Below, one piece after another: positions 6,703 through 14,095 of a stretch of DNA of 15,671 bases. Source of the stretch: Pseudolabrys sp. (GTDB lineage Bacteria; Pseudomonadota; Alphaproteobacteria; Rhizobiales; Xanthobacteraceae); NCBI GenBank assembly GCA_019246455.1, contig JAFAQJ010000309.1, positions 1 to 15,671 of the forward strand, written 5' to 3'. The translations under genes were made by a program, and so were the position numbers. Numbering within the stretch: position 1 is the first letter of the stretch; the number at the start of each line of letters is the position of its first letter. The notes under the pieces were generated by a model. That model was not told the DNA's origin. It made no database searches and worked only from the letters and a program-made list of their open reading frames with translations.

Positions 6703-7266
6703 ATGTCCACCACCGGCTGGATTGTCCTTGGTCTCGTCGTAGTCGTCGTCTTGTGGGCGATCATGGTCTACAACGGCCTTGTCGGGTTGAGGCAGCGCGT
6801 CAACCAGGCGTTCGCCGATATCGACGTCCAGTTGAAGCAGCGGCACGACCTCATTCCCAATCTGGTCGAGACCGTGAAGGGCTACGCCGCTCACGAGCGC
6901 GGCACCCTGGAGGCGGTGGTTCAGGCACGCAACGCGGCGATCGCTGCGCCGGGTGTCGAGCAGAAAGTCGCCGCTGAAAACGCCTTGACCGGAGCGCTGC
7001 GCCAATTGTTCGCATTATCCGAGAGTTATCCGGATCTGAAGGCAAGCCAGAACTTTCAGCAATTGCAGTCCGAACTCGCCGATATCGAGAACAAGCTCGC
7101 CGCCTCGCGCCGGTTCTTCAACAGCGCGGTGCAGGAGTACAACACCGGAGTCCAGCAGTTCCCGGCCGCGTTGTTCGCCACAGCATTCGGCTTCCAGCAG
7201 CGCGAATTCTTCGACGTCGGGCCCGACCGCGCGCAACTCGATCAGGCGCCAAACGTAAAATTCTAA
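6703..7266 (+). CDS. LemA family membrane protein
   Basis: This is a 187-residue LemA-family protein. A single hydrophobic segment at about residues 5-23 (WIVLGLVVVVVLWAIMV) is followed by the conserved LemA core: a long helical region with VNQAFADIDVQLKQRHDLIPNLVETVKGYAAHE at about 33-65, and ending with a tail like FFDVGP. The family topology places a short N-terminus outside and a helical bundle attached to the membrane. Its molecular role is not settled. The start is the ATG with GAGGG 7 bases before it. A longer reading frame from 6532 runs through the terminator and is rejected. The M48 protease gene follows after 30 bases. LemA and M48 (HtpX-like) pairs are common in bacteria and suggest a shared role in membrane protein quality control or envelope stress. 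Confidence 0.92.
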   Translation: MSTTGWIVLGLVVVVVLWAIMVYNGLVGLRQRVNQAFADIDVQLKQRHDLIPNLVETVKGYAAHERGTLEAVVQARNAAIAAPGVEQKVAAENALTGALRQLFALSESYPDLKASQNFQQLQSELADIENKLAASRRFFNSAVQEYNTGVQQFPAALFATAFGFQQREFFDVGPDRAQLDQAPNVKF

Positions 7267-7296
7267 CGCGCTCAACGCGCTAGCCGGAGGACCGGC

Positions 7297-8424
7297 GTGG
7301 CCGCCTACGGTCTTTATACGCACATCCAATCGAACAAGCGCCGCTCGATCGCGCTGCTGATCGGCCTGTTCATCCTCGTATACGTGCTGATCTACGCCGG
7401 TGCTCTGATCGCCGAGGTCATGCTCGGCGATGCTGCTCTAGACTTCCTCCTGCGCGCGGCGTGGCGCGATTTCCTCATCGCGCTGCCGTTCGGCACCGCC
7501 GGGACGCTGCTCTGGATCTGGATTGCCTGGAAGTTCCATCAGTCGATGATCGACGCCGTGACGGATGCGTCCGAAGTCACGCGCGAAGAAGAGCCGCGGC
7601 TGTACAATCTGCTCGAAAATCTCTGCATCTCGCGCGGCATTCCCATGCCGAAACTCAAGGTCGCCGATGACGGGGCGCTCAATGCCTTCGCGACCGGGCT
7701 CAACCCGAAGCAATATTCGGTAACCGTAACGCGCGGTCTGTTGTCGGCGCTCAACGACCAGGAGCTCGAGGCCGTGCTCGGCCACGAGCTCACGCATATC
7801 CGCAACGGCGACGTGCGAATGCTCGTGATCGCAGTGGTGATCGCGGGTGTCATCTCGTTTTTCGGCGAGTTGATCTTCCGCATTTTCTTTCAAGGCGGCG
7901 TGCGGATCGGCGGCGGCCGCTCATCGGGCGATAGCGACCGCAAGGGATCGGGTGGCGCCGGCCCCGCCATCCTGATTGCGTTCGCCCTGATTGCGCTCGC
8001 CTGGATCCTATCGATCGTCATTCGCTTCGCGCTGTCACGTGAGCGCGAATATCTCGCTGACGCCGGATCGGTCGAACTCACAAAGAACCCCGACGCTATG
8101 ATCATGGCGCTGCGCAAGATCGAAGGCCGCGGTGACATCGTGCGGGCGAATTCGGCGGTGATGGAGATGTGCATCGACAATCCGCGCACCGGCTTTGCCA
8201 ATATTTTCGACACACATCCCGCGGTGCAAAAGCGGGTCGATGCGCTGGTGCAATTCGCCGGCGGCCACGATCCGGGCCCGCTGGAAATCGCCCCTCCCGA
8301 AGCGCAGCCGCAGATCGAGCAGCCGCCGGAGGGGCCGTGGAGCAAGAACGAGCCGCAACAGCCGGAACAAGGGCCGTGGGGCTCGCCAGCCGAGCAACCG
8401 CCCAAGGGGCGGTCGAACCAGTAA
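7297..8424 (+). CDS. M48 family (HtpX-like) membrane zinc metalloprotease
   Basis: This is a 375-residue integral membrane protease. Two N-terminal membrane segments lie at about residues 19-45 and 55-75. The zinc site is HELTH at 163-167 (LGHELTHIRNGD), and the third ligand is probably Glu251 in REREYLADAGS. Two more hydrophobic segments lie at about 175-200 and 225-247. The family cleaves misfolded membrane proteins in the cytoplasmic membrane. The tail after about residue 325 is rich in Pro, Gln and Glu, with two GPW motifs, and is probably disordered. The start is GTG, with GGAGG at 7286-7290 six bases before it. The gene is co-directional with lemA and probably co-transcribed. Its stop lies only 4 bases from the stop of the convergent apt gene. 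The protein is longer than E. coli HtpX (about 290 residues) because of the tail and N-terminal region. Confidence 0.92.
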   Translation: MAAYGLYTHIQSNKRRSIALLIGLFILVYVLIYAGALIAEVMLGDAALDFLLRAAWRDFLIALPFGTAGTLLWIWIAWKFHQSMIDAVTDASEVTREEEPRLYNLLENLCISRGIPMPKLKVADDGALNAFATGLNPKQYSVTVTRGLLSALNDQELEAVLGHELTHIRNGDVRMLVIAVVIAGVISFFGELIFRIFFQGGVRIGGGRSSGDSDRKGSGGAGPAILIAFALIALAWILSIVIRFALSREREYLADAGSVELTKNPDAMIMALRKIEGRGDIVRANSAVMEMCIDNPRTGFANIFDTHPAVQKRVDALVQFAGGHDPGPLEIAPPEAQPQIEQPPEGPWSKNEPQQPEQGPWGSPAEQPPKGRSNQ

Positions 8425-8428
8425 ACGG

Positions 8429-8977
8429 CTAGTGACCCTCGAAGGCGACGAGGGTGCGCACCGGCACGTCCATCTTGCGCAGCTTCGCCGCGCCACCGAG
8501 CTCCGGCAGATCGATCACAAAGCACGCGGCGAGTACTTCGGCTCCCAACTTCCGCAACAGCTTCACCGCGCCTTCGGCCGTGCCGCCGGTCGCGATCAAA
8601 TCATCGACTAGAATGACGCGTTCGCCTTTGGTCACGGCGTCTTCGTGCACTTCCATCTCGTCGATCCCGTATTCGAGCGAATAGCCGATCGTGACGCGCT
8701 TGAACGGCAGCTTGCCCTTCTTGCGGATCGGGATGAACCCGGCGGAGACCTGATGCGCCACCGCGCCGCCGAGAATAAAGCCGCGCGCTTCCATGCCCGC
8801 GACCTTGTCGATCTTCATGCCGGCCCACGGCTGCACCAGTTCGTCGACCGCGCGGCGGAACGCCCGCGCATTGCCGAGCAATGTCGTGATGTCGCGAAAC
8901 AAGATTCCCGGTTTGGGATAATCCGGGATGGTGCGGATCGCCGCGCGCAGGTCATTTTCAAGTTGAGGTGAGGTCAT
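8429..8977 (-). CDS. apt: Adenine phosphoribosyltransferase
   Basis: This cytoplasmic enzyme makes AMP from adenine and PRPP. The protein is 182 residues, of usual length. The PRPP-binding loop is [16 protein letters not shown] at 119-134. The N-terminal [18 protein letters not shown] (17-34) and the [10 protein letters not shown] segment (61-70) are typical of Apt. I chose the ATG at 8977. A TTG one codon upstream (8980) is possible, and neither has a strong ribosome site. It is the last gene of the cluster starting with mtnP, just 10 bases after the Sel1 gene stop, so translation may be coupled. MtnP releases adenine from methylthioadenosine and Apt recaptures it, which gives a clear link between the first and last gene. 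A hairpin at 8436-8454 lies in its last codons but has no T run. Confidence 0.96.
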   Translation of the reverse strand: MTSPQLENDLRAAIRTIPDYPKPGILFRDITTLLGNARAFRRAVDELVQPWAGMKIDKVAGMEARGFILGGAVAHQVSAGFIPIRKKGKLPFKRVTIGYSLEYGIDEMEVHEDAVTKGERVILVDDLIATGGTAEGAVKLLRKLGAEVLAACFVIDLPELGGAAKLRKMDVPVRTLVAFEGH

Positions 8978-8987
8978 CAATGTCCCG

Positions 8988-9830
8988 TCAGAAGCATAAA
9001 TTCGTCACGAAATTTCCGCGCTTGTCCTTGATGACGTAAGGACATTCGAGGCGCTTCAGCGCCGCCTTGGCATCCTCGTTACCAAGGGCCGCAGCTTTCT
9101 CGTAATAGGTTTTGGCCGCTGTCTTATCTTCGGATCCACCGCGTCCGCCTTCCAGAAACAGACCCATCTGCATCAGCGCACCAGGATGGCTTTGCGCCGC
9201 CGCACGCTCGAACAGCGCACGAGCGGCGACATCGTCCTTAGGTCCGCCGACGCCGTCAGCCGTCATGACGCCCAGTTGATATTCCGCCTCCGCGGAATTG
9301 GCGTCCGCCGCTTTTCTGAGCAGGGCGCGCGCTTTGACCGGGTCGGCAGGCGTTCCGCCGCTCACCGCCGCTAGATTGGCGACGCCGCGCGGATTTCCGG
9401 CCTCCGCCGCTTTTTCGAATAAAGCCCGCGCCTGCGCCTGATCTCGATCAACGCCTGAACCGGTGCCGTACATGACGCCGAGCTCGACCATCGCCGAGGT
9501 GCTGCCCTTGCCGACAGCGGCACGATAGGCAGCCATCGCCTCGCTATATTGCTGGTTCGCCGCATAGGCGCGGCCCAGCGCATACATCGCCCGGCGCGAC
9601 GAGCCAGACGCGACCTTGCAGAACTTGATAGCAATTGCAACGTCGGATGGCGCGATGGTCCCAACGCCCTTCACGTCTGCGGGTTTGTCAGGATCGGCAG
9701 GGTCGGCTGCAACACGATCGCACAGCACGAGTTCGGCCGACTGCCCGAAGGCCGAAGCTGGCCCAAAAACAAGCGCGGAAATGATGATAGCGATAGCAAC
9801 GCGACCAGGCATGTGGCAACCGTATCGCAT
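8988..9830 (-). CDS. Exported Sel1/TPR-like repeat protein
   Basis: This is a protein of about 280 residues with an N-terminal signal peptide (hydrophobic [13 protein letters not shown], probable cleavage after ASA) and about five Sel1-like repeats of some 36 residues. The repeat cores can be read at [74 protein letters not shown] and [19 protein letters not shown], each followed by an A-x-x-x-(Y/L/F)-x-x-A-A helix. Sel1 repeats form helical solenoids that bind other proteins. No partner can be named. The C-terminus [18 protein letters not shown] has two cysteines that could form a disulfide in the periplasm. The start is uncertain: TTG 9842, ATG 9830 and ATG 9812 are all in frame without a clear ribosome site. 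The gene lies between the Bug gene (stop at 9848) and apt. Confidence 0.82.
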   Translation of the reverse strand: MRYGCHMPGRVAIAIIISALVFGPASAFGQSAELVLCDRVAADPADPDKPADVKGVGTIAPSDVAIAIKFCKVASGSSRRAMYALGRAYAANQQYSEAMAAYRAAVGKGSTSAMVELGVMYGTGSGVDRDQAQARALFEKAAEAGNPRGVANLAAVSGGTPADPVKARALLRKAADANSAEAEYQLGVMTADGVGGPKDDVAARALFERAAAQSHPGALMQMGLFLEGGRGGSEDKTAAKTYYEKAAALGNEDAKAALKRLECPYVIKDKRGNFVTNLCF

Positions 9831-9847
9831 CCGTGCGTGCAAGGCAT

Positions 9848-10822
9848 CTATTGCTTGCGCCGAAGGTCGAGGCGGTCGATGACCTTGGCGTAGAAATCCA
9901 TGTCGTCCTTGACGAACTTCACGTAGCTCGCCGTACCATTCTCCTGCATGTTCATGCCGAGCGTCTCCATGCGCTCGGCCATCGCCGGCTCGCGCATCGC
10001 CCTGGCGATCGCCGCCTGCAATTTGGCAACATCGCCGGGCGCCATCCCGGCGGGCCCCTGCAGACCGAGCATGTCGGCGACGTCGAAGCCTTTGATACCC
10101 GCCTCATCGCAGGTCGCCACATTTGGTAGCGACTTGGCGCGCTTGATCACACTGACGCACATCGCCTTGAGTTTGCCGGTCTCGATTAGTGCGATGACGT
10201 TCGGTAGCCCCGACCAGCCAGCCTGAATTTCGCCGGTGAGCAGCCCGTTCACCAGCGCCGTGCCGCCACGATAAGGCACGTGCAGGAGCTTGATGCCGAC
10301 CCGCTCGGCAAAAATCTCCATCGTGAGGTGATGGATCGATCCGGCGCCCGCCGAGCCGAAGCTCATGGCATTCGGCTTGGATTTCGCGAGCGCGATGAAT
10401 TCGTTGAGATTGTTGGCCGACACCGATGGCACAATGACGAGCGCGGTCGGCACTGTGGCGAGCGCCGTGATTGGCGTGAAATCCTTGAGCGCGTAGGTCG
10501 CCTCCGGGCTCATCGAGATGTTGATTGCGAGCGCGCCGGAGTCGTTGAGCATCAGGTTGTAACCGTCGGGTGGAGAGCTGGCGATGCGCTTGGCGGCAAG
10601 GATGCCGCCTGCGCCTGGCACATTTTCAACGACGAAGGGCTGGCCGAGCATCTCGCTCAACCGCTGCCCCAACAGCCGCGCCAGCACATCGGGATTCCCG
10701 CCCGGCGCCGCGGCGGCGAGGATGTGAACCGGGCGGCTTGGATAGCCGCCCTGTTGTGCATCGGCCGCCACGCCGGCCGCCAGAAGAATTCCCAGCGCGA
10801 CACCCGCTATCCTCCGGCCCAT
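9848..10822 (-). CDS. Bug family (TctC-like) periplasmic substrate-binding protein
   Basis: This is a 324-residue periplasmic binding protein of the Bug/TctC family, which usually delivers organic acids to a TctAB membrane transporter. It has a signal peptide (MGRRIAGVALGILLAAGVAADA, cleavage near 22/23). The family marks follow: YPSRPVHILAAAAPGG, ENVPGAGGILAAKRIASSPPDGYNL, and the middle VPYRGGTALVNGLLTGEIQAGW. The substrate cannot be read from sequence. No tctA or tctB gene is in the window, as is common for the many orphan Bug proteins of proteobacteria. The start is the ATG at 10822 with GGAGGG about 5 bases before it. An upstream reading frame to 10882 overlaps the preceding gene and is rejected. 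It lies 22 bases after the MetE-like gene, so it is probably in the same transcript. Confidence 0.9.
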   Translation of the reverse strand: MGRRIAGVALGILLAAGVAADAQQGGYPSRPVHILAAAAPGGNPDVLARLLGQRLSEMLGQPFVVENVPGAGGILAAKRIASSPPDGYNLMLNDSGALAINISMSPEATYALKDFTPITALATVPTALVIVPSVSANNLNEFIALAKSKPNAMSFGSAGAGSIHHLTMEIFAERVGIKLLHVPYRGGTALVNGLLTGEIQAGWSGLPNVIALIETGKLKAMCVSVIKRAKSLPNVATCDEAGIKGFDVADMLGLQGPAGMAPGDVAKLQAAIARAMREPAMAERMETLGMNMQENGTASYVKFVKDDMDFYAKVIDRLDLRRKQ

Positions 10823-10844
10823 GACACCCTCCCCGACATTTTGT

Positions 10845-11975
10845 TTATGATCCGCCCCAGATATCGCGCGCCAATTCGACAACGAGACGCAACTTCGCTT
10901 CCTGCACCTGCGGCGTTACCGGATTTCCCGTATCGATACTGGCGAAGCCGCATTGCGGGCTGACAGCAAGACGATCGATCGAAATAAAACGGCCGGCGTC
11001 TTCGACGCGCGCGCGCAATGCCGATTTGCACTCGAGCGCTCCCGTTTTCGACGACACGATACCGAGCACGATGAACTTTTCCTTCGGCACAAACCGCAGC
11101 GGCGTGAAGTTCCCGGCGCGCGGTGAATCGTACTCCAGGAAATAGAACGGGATCTCGAGCGCATTGAACAGCCGCTCGGCGACCTCCTCGTAACTCCCTT
11201 CCGCGTGCCAATGGCCGCCGCGATTGCCGCGGCACAGATGCATGCCGATGTGCAGGGACTTCGGCGCGGCGCTCAGGACCCGGTTCGTCACCGAAATGTA
11301 TTTATCGATCAGCTTGCTCCAGTCGTCGCCACGTTGCTTGAGCGAGGCCTGCACGTCGGGATCGCCGAACTTGGCGAAAGCCGTTTCGTCGATCTGCACA
11401 TAGCGGCAACCGGCATTCGCTAAAGCTTCCAGTTCTTTGCCAAAGGCGATGACCGTGTCGTCCCAAAACTGATCGAGGTCCTTGTAAGCATGCGCCAGCA
11501 CCGCCGCATCGCCGCCACGGAAATGCAGCGCGCAGGGCCCCGGAATCGTGATTTTCGGCAGCAGCCTGGTGCGGGCCTGCAGAAACCTGAAATCGTCGAC
11601 GTTGATCGAGTGCGTCCACTCGACGCGGCTGCGGATCCACGCCACCGGTTGCACCCCGCGGCCGGAGCCGCCTTGGCCGGCGGCGCCGTCGACCATATCG
11701 ATGCTGAGGTCGCCAAGCTGCTGGTAGAAGAAGCTGTGATATGAGCGGCGACGGAATTCGCCATCGGTCACGAAACGCAAGCCGAGCTTCTCCTGCAGGG
11801 CGACCGCTTCGCCGATCGCGGCATCTTCGGCTTGCGTGAGTTCGTGCCGGGCGATGTCACCGCGCGAGAATTTCGCGCGGCAATCCATCAACGCCGCCGG
11901 CCGCAACAGGCTGCCAATGTGCTCGGCGCGAAACGGCGGCTTCTCGCGCGTCAGCGCTCCCGCATGGACGTTCAA
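10845..11975 (-). CDS. Stand-alone MetE catalytic-domain (cobalamin-independent methionine synthase II-like) protein
   Basis: This is a 376-residue TIM-barrel protein matching only the C-terminal half of MetE. The N-terminal MetE half (about 350 residues) is absent. It starts with the family signature AEHIGSLLRPAAL (18-30). The likely zinc and homocysteine ligands are all present: His246 and Cys248 in MHLCRGN, Glu281 in FLEYDS and Cys342 in SPQCGF. QIDETAF at 195-201 corresponds to the IDEPA segment of MetE. A thiol methyl transfer is therefore chemically possible, but the methyl donor and acceptor are unknown. Such proteins are often annotated as methionine synthases without proof. The start is TTG with a good GAGGAG at 11983-11988, 7 bases away. 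It follows the tautomerase gene by 23 bases. Its neighbourhood next to mtnP suggests sulfur metabolism, and the Bug gene instead suggests catabolism. Confidence 0.88.
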   Translation of the reverse strand: MNVHAGALTREKPPFRAEHIGSLLRPAALMDCRAKFSRGDIARHELTQAEDAAIGEAVALQEKLGLRFVTDGEFRRRSYHSFFYQQLGDLSIDMVDGAAGQGGSGRGVQPVAWIRSRVEWTHSINVDDFRFLQARTRLLPKITIPGPCALHFRGGDAAVLAHAYKDLDQFWDDTVIAFGKELEALANAGCRYVQIDETAFAKFGDPDVQASLKQRGDDWSKLIDKYISVTNRVLSAAPKSLHIGMHLCRGNRGGHWHAEGSYEEVAERLFNALEIPFYFLEYDSPRAGNFTPLRFVPKEKFIVLGIVSSKTGALECKSALRARVEDAGRFISIDRLAVSPQCGFASIDTGNPVTPQVQEAKLRLVVELARDIWGGS

Positions 11976-11998
11976 GCGAGTGCTCCTCGCAGAGCGCC

Positions 11999-12193
11999 TT
12001 ACTTTTTCAAGCGCTCTTCGAAGGTCTGCCCGCCCTTCATCTTGTTCTTGAGCGGCGCTTCGTTGATCTGAACGACAACCGCATCGGCGGGCACGTTGCA
12101 GTTCTTCATCACGGCCTGGGTGATGTCGAGCATCAGCCCCTTTTTCTGCTCGTCACTACGGCCGGCAGCGAGATTGATGGTTACTTCGGGCAT
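11999..12193 (-). CDS. 4-oxalocrotonate tautomerase family small protein
   Basis: This is a 64-residue protein of the tautomerase superfamily. After removal of Met the chain begins with Pro1, the catalytic base of the family (PEVTINLAAGRSDEQK). Arg11 is present. By ungapped comparison with Pseudomonas putida 4-OT, the catalytic Arg39 is a Val here and Phe50 is a Lys. A canonical 4-oxalocrotonate reaction is therefore unlikely, and the real substrate is unknown. The start is the ATG at 12193 with AAGGAGG close before it. The reading frame that extends back to 12352 overlaps mtnP and is rejected. It is 41 bases after mtnP and 23 before the MetE-like gene. Small tautomerases normally assemble as hexamers. 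Confidence 0.85.
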   Translation of the reverse strand: MPEVTINLAAGRSDEQKKGLMLDITQAVMKNCNVPADAVVVQINEAPLKNKMKGGQTFEERLKK

Positions 12194-12234
12194 TGGTTCC
12201 TCCTTGTTGCTGCGGCAAGCAAAGCGCGTAGGGG

Positions 12235-13110
12235 CTATTTCTTCAAGACCCGCCCCGCCACCGCCTCGAGTTTGGCGATCAATGCGGGATCGCGGGCCTC
12301 GGGCGCCGTGATGATCGCGGTATCGAGGGCGCGATCCGAGCCGATCGGACACGGCTCATGCTCGCGCGGAAAGTCACGCGCGAGCCGCGCGACTAGACGT
12401 TGCGCCTTAGTGGCGTTATCGAGCAGGACCTTGATGATCTGATCGACAGTGACGGCGTCGTGGCCCTCGTGCCAGCAGTCGAAATCGGTCACCATCGCGA
12501 CGGTCGCGTAACAAATCTCGGCCTCGCGCGCGAGTTTGGCCTCCGGCATATTGGTCATGCCGATCACGGAATAGCCGAGCTCCTTGTAGGTGATGCTCTC
12601 GGCGTAAGTGGAGAACTGCGGACCTTCCATGCAGACATAGGTGCCGCCCCAATTCGCAGCAATGCCTTCCGCCAGCGCCGCCTCGCCGAGGCGCTTGCGC
12701 AACAGCGGCGAGACGGGATGCGCCATCGACACATGGGCCACGAGACCCCTGCCAAAAAACGAGCTTTCGCGCTTGTGCGTGCGATCGACGAATTGATCGA
12801 CCAGAACGAAGGTACCGGGCGGCAGGTTTTCCTTGAACGAGCCGCACGCCGACAAGGACACGAGATCGGTGACGCCGACTCGCTTGAGAACGTCGATATT
12901 GGCACGGTAGTTGATGTCGGACGGCGATAGCCGATGCCCCTTGTCGTGACGTGATAGGAACACGACCGGCAGCCCATCGATCTCACCGATGCGCAGCGCC
13001 GCCGATGGTTCGCCCCAGGGGCTCGCGACACGCTCCTCGCGCACGTTGGTGAGGCCCGGCAGGTCGTAAATGCCGGAACCGCCGATGATGCCGAGAACGG
13101 ATTTTGCCAT
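12235..13110 (-). CDS. mtnP: S-methyl-5'-thioadenosine phosphorylase
   Basis: This enzyme splits methylthioadenosine, a by-product of polyamine and homoserine-lactone synthesis, into adenine and methylthioribose-1-phosphate. The protein is 291 residues. It has the N-terminal phosphate loop GIIGGSGIYDLPG (7-19), SRHDKGHRLSPSDINYRAN (53-71), the substrate segment MEGPQFSTYAES (161-172), the IGMTNMPE motif (183-190) and TDFDCWHEGHDAVT with Asp209 and Asp211. An Asp at this position favours 6-aminopurines, as in MTAP, over guanosine or inosine. The start ATG has AGGG five bases before it. It is the first gene of a six-gene minus-strand cluster ending in apt. No mtnA or other methionine salvage genes are in the window, so the fate of the sugar phosphate is unknown. 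It begins just 26 bases after the petC terminator. Confidence 0.95.
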   Translation of the reverse strand: MAKSVLGIIGGSGIYDLPGLTNVREERVASPWGEPSAALRIGEIDGLPVVFLSRHDKGHRLSPSDINYRANIDVLKRVGVTDLVSLSACGSFKENLPPGTFVLVDQFVDRTHKRESSFFGRGLVAHVSMAHPVSPLLRKRLGEAALAEGIAANWGGTYVCMEGPQFSTYAESITYKELGYSVIGMTNMPEAKLAREAEICYATVAMVTDFDCWHEGHDAVTVDQIIKVLLDNATKAQRLVARLARDFPREHEPCPIGSDRALDTAIITAPEARDPALIAKLEAVAGRVLKK

Positions 13111-13136
13111 ACGAGCCCTGCCCGCTCTGTTGTCTC

Positions 13137-13170
13137 AAAAAACGAATGCCCGGCACAAGACCGGGCATTC
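13137..13170 (-). terminator. Intrinsic terminator of the petABC operon
   Basis: Read on the minus strand, GAATGCCCGG (13170-13161) pairs perfectly with CCGGGCATTC (13153-13144) around a 7-base loop. One G and then six T follow (13142-13137). A 10-base-pair perfect stem plus a T run is a clear terminator. It lies 22 bases after the petC stop and 26 bases before mtnP, so it separates respiratory genes from the salvage cluster. Confidence 0.92.
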
Positions 13171-13191
13171 AATTCGCGGCGTGCGCCCTCA

Positions 13192-14082
13192 TCAGCTGCG
13201 CGTCAGCTTAGGTTCCTTGGTGGCCTGGCCGCCGAGCAATTCCGGATGGGCGTGCACGTCATGCCACACCTTCTTCTTAGTGAAATAAAGCAGACCCGAT
13301 AGAACGATCAGAAAGATCATGACCTGAAGGCCCAGCCGCTTGCGCGCGACGAGATGTGGCTCAGCCGCCCATGTCAAAAATGCGGCGGCGTCCTTTCCGG
13401 CCTGGTCGATCGTGCCGGGGGTGCCGTCGTCGAACTGAACCTGATTGTCCGAAAGCGGCGCCGGCATGCCGATCGCATGTCCAGGGAAGAAGGTGTTGAA
13501 GTTCATGCCTGCCGGCATAACCATATCCTTCGGCTTCTCGGCGTAGCCCTTGAGGATGGCGACGATGTAGTCGGGGCCCTGCTCCTGATACTGCGTGAAG
13601 ATGTCGAACAGGAACCAAGGAAAACCACGCTCATAGGTGCGCGCTTTAGCGAGCACGGACATGTCCGGAGGCAACGCGCCGCCATTGGCAGAGCGCGCGG
13701 CCTGATCGTTCGGGAACGGCGGCGGGAAGTGGTCGGCGAGCCGGCCCGGCCGCTCGAACATTTCGCCCTGATCGTTCGGGCCGTCCTTGACCTTGTATTC
13801 GGCGGCGACTGCTTCGGCCTGCGCCATGCTGAAGCCGGGGCCGCCGGCGTCGGCCAGATTGCGGAAGCTCACCATATTGAGCGAGTGGCAATTCGAGCAG
13901 ACTTCCTTGTAAACCTTAAAGCCGCGCTGCAACTGCGCCTGATCGTATTTGCCGAACGGGCCGGCGAACGACCACTTCAGCCGCGGCGGCTGCGGTGTCT
14001 CGTGCTCGTGTTCCTGTTGCGCGAAAGCCGAGGACGCGGCGAGCGCAAGAACGGCGGAGAAGACGAGAAGCATCTGTTTCAT
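13192..14082 (-). CDS. petC: Cytochrome c1 (cytochrome bc1 complex)
   Basis: Cytochrome c1 takes electrons from the Rieske protein and passes them to cytochrome c on the periplasmic side. The protein is 296 residues. A signal peptide covers about 1-21 (cleavage SAFA-QQ). The haem c site is CSNCH with Cys62, Cys65 and His66. The likely axial ligand is Met206 in FPGHAIGMPAPL. One C-terminal membrane anchor lies at about 252-268, followed by a basic stop-transfer KKKVW. The start ATG has GGGGAGA six bases before it, and this site begins right at the petB stop codon, so translation is probably coupled. An upstream reading frame to 14139 overlaps petB and is rejected. PetB and PetC are separate genes in different frames here, unlike the fused FbcH of Bradyrhizobium japonicum. 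The operon ends with a strong terminator. Confidence 0.96.
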   Translation of the reverse strand: MKQMLLVFSAVLALAASSAFAQQEHEHETPQPPRLKWSFAGPFGKYDQAQLQRGFKVYKEVCSNCHSLNMVSFRNLADAGGPGFSMAQAEAVAAEYKVKDGPNDQGEMFERPGRLADHFPPPFPNDQAARSANGGALPPDMSVLAKARTYERGFPWFLFDIFTQYQEQGPDYIVAILKGYAEKPKDMVMPAGMNFNTFFPGHAIGMPAPLSDNQVQFDDGTPGTIDQAGKDAAAFLTWAAEPHLVARKRLGLQVMIFLIVLSGLLYFTKKKVWHDVHAHPELLGGQATKEPKLTRS

Positions 14083-14095
14083 GTGGCGTCTCCCC

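Noticed and set aside
8436..8454. Hairpin CCCTCG/CGAGGG between the M48 gene and apt as a bidirectional terminator
   Set aside because: It has a 6-bp stem but no T run on either strand and lies within apt codons.
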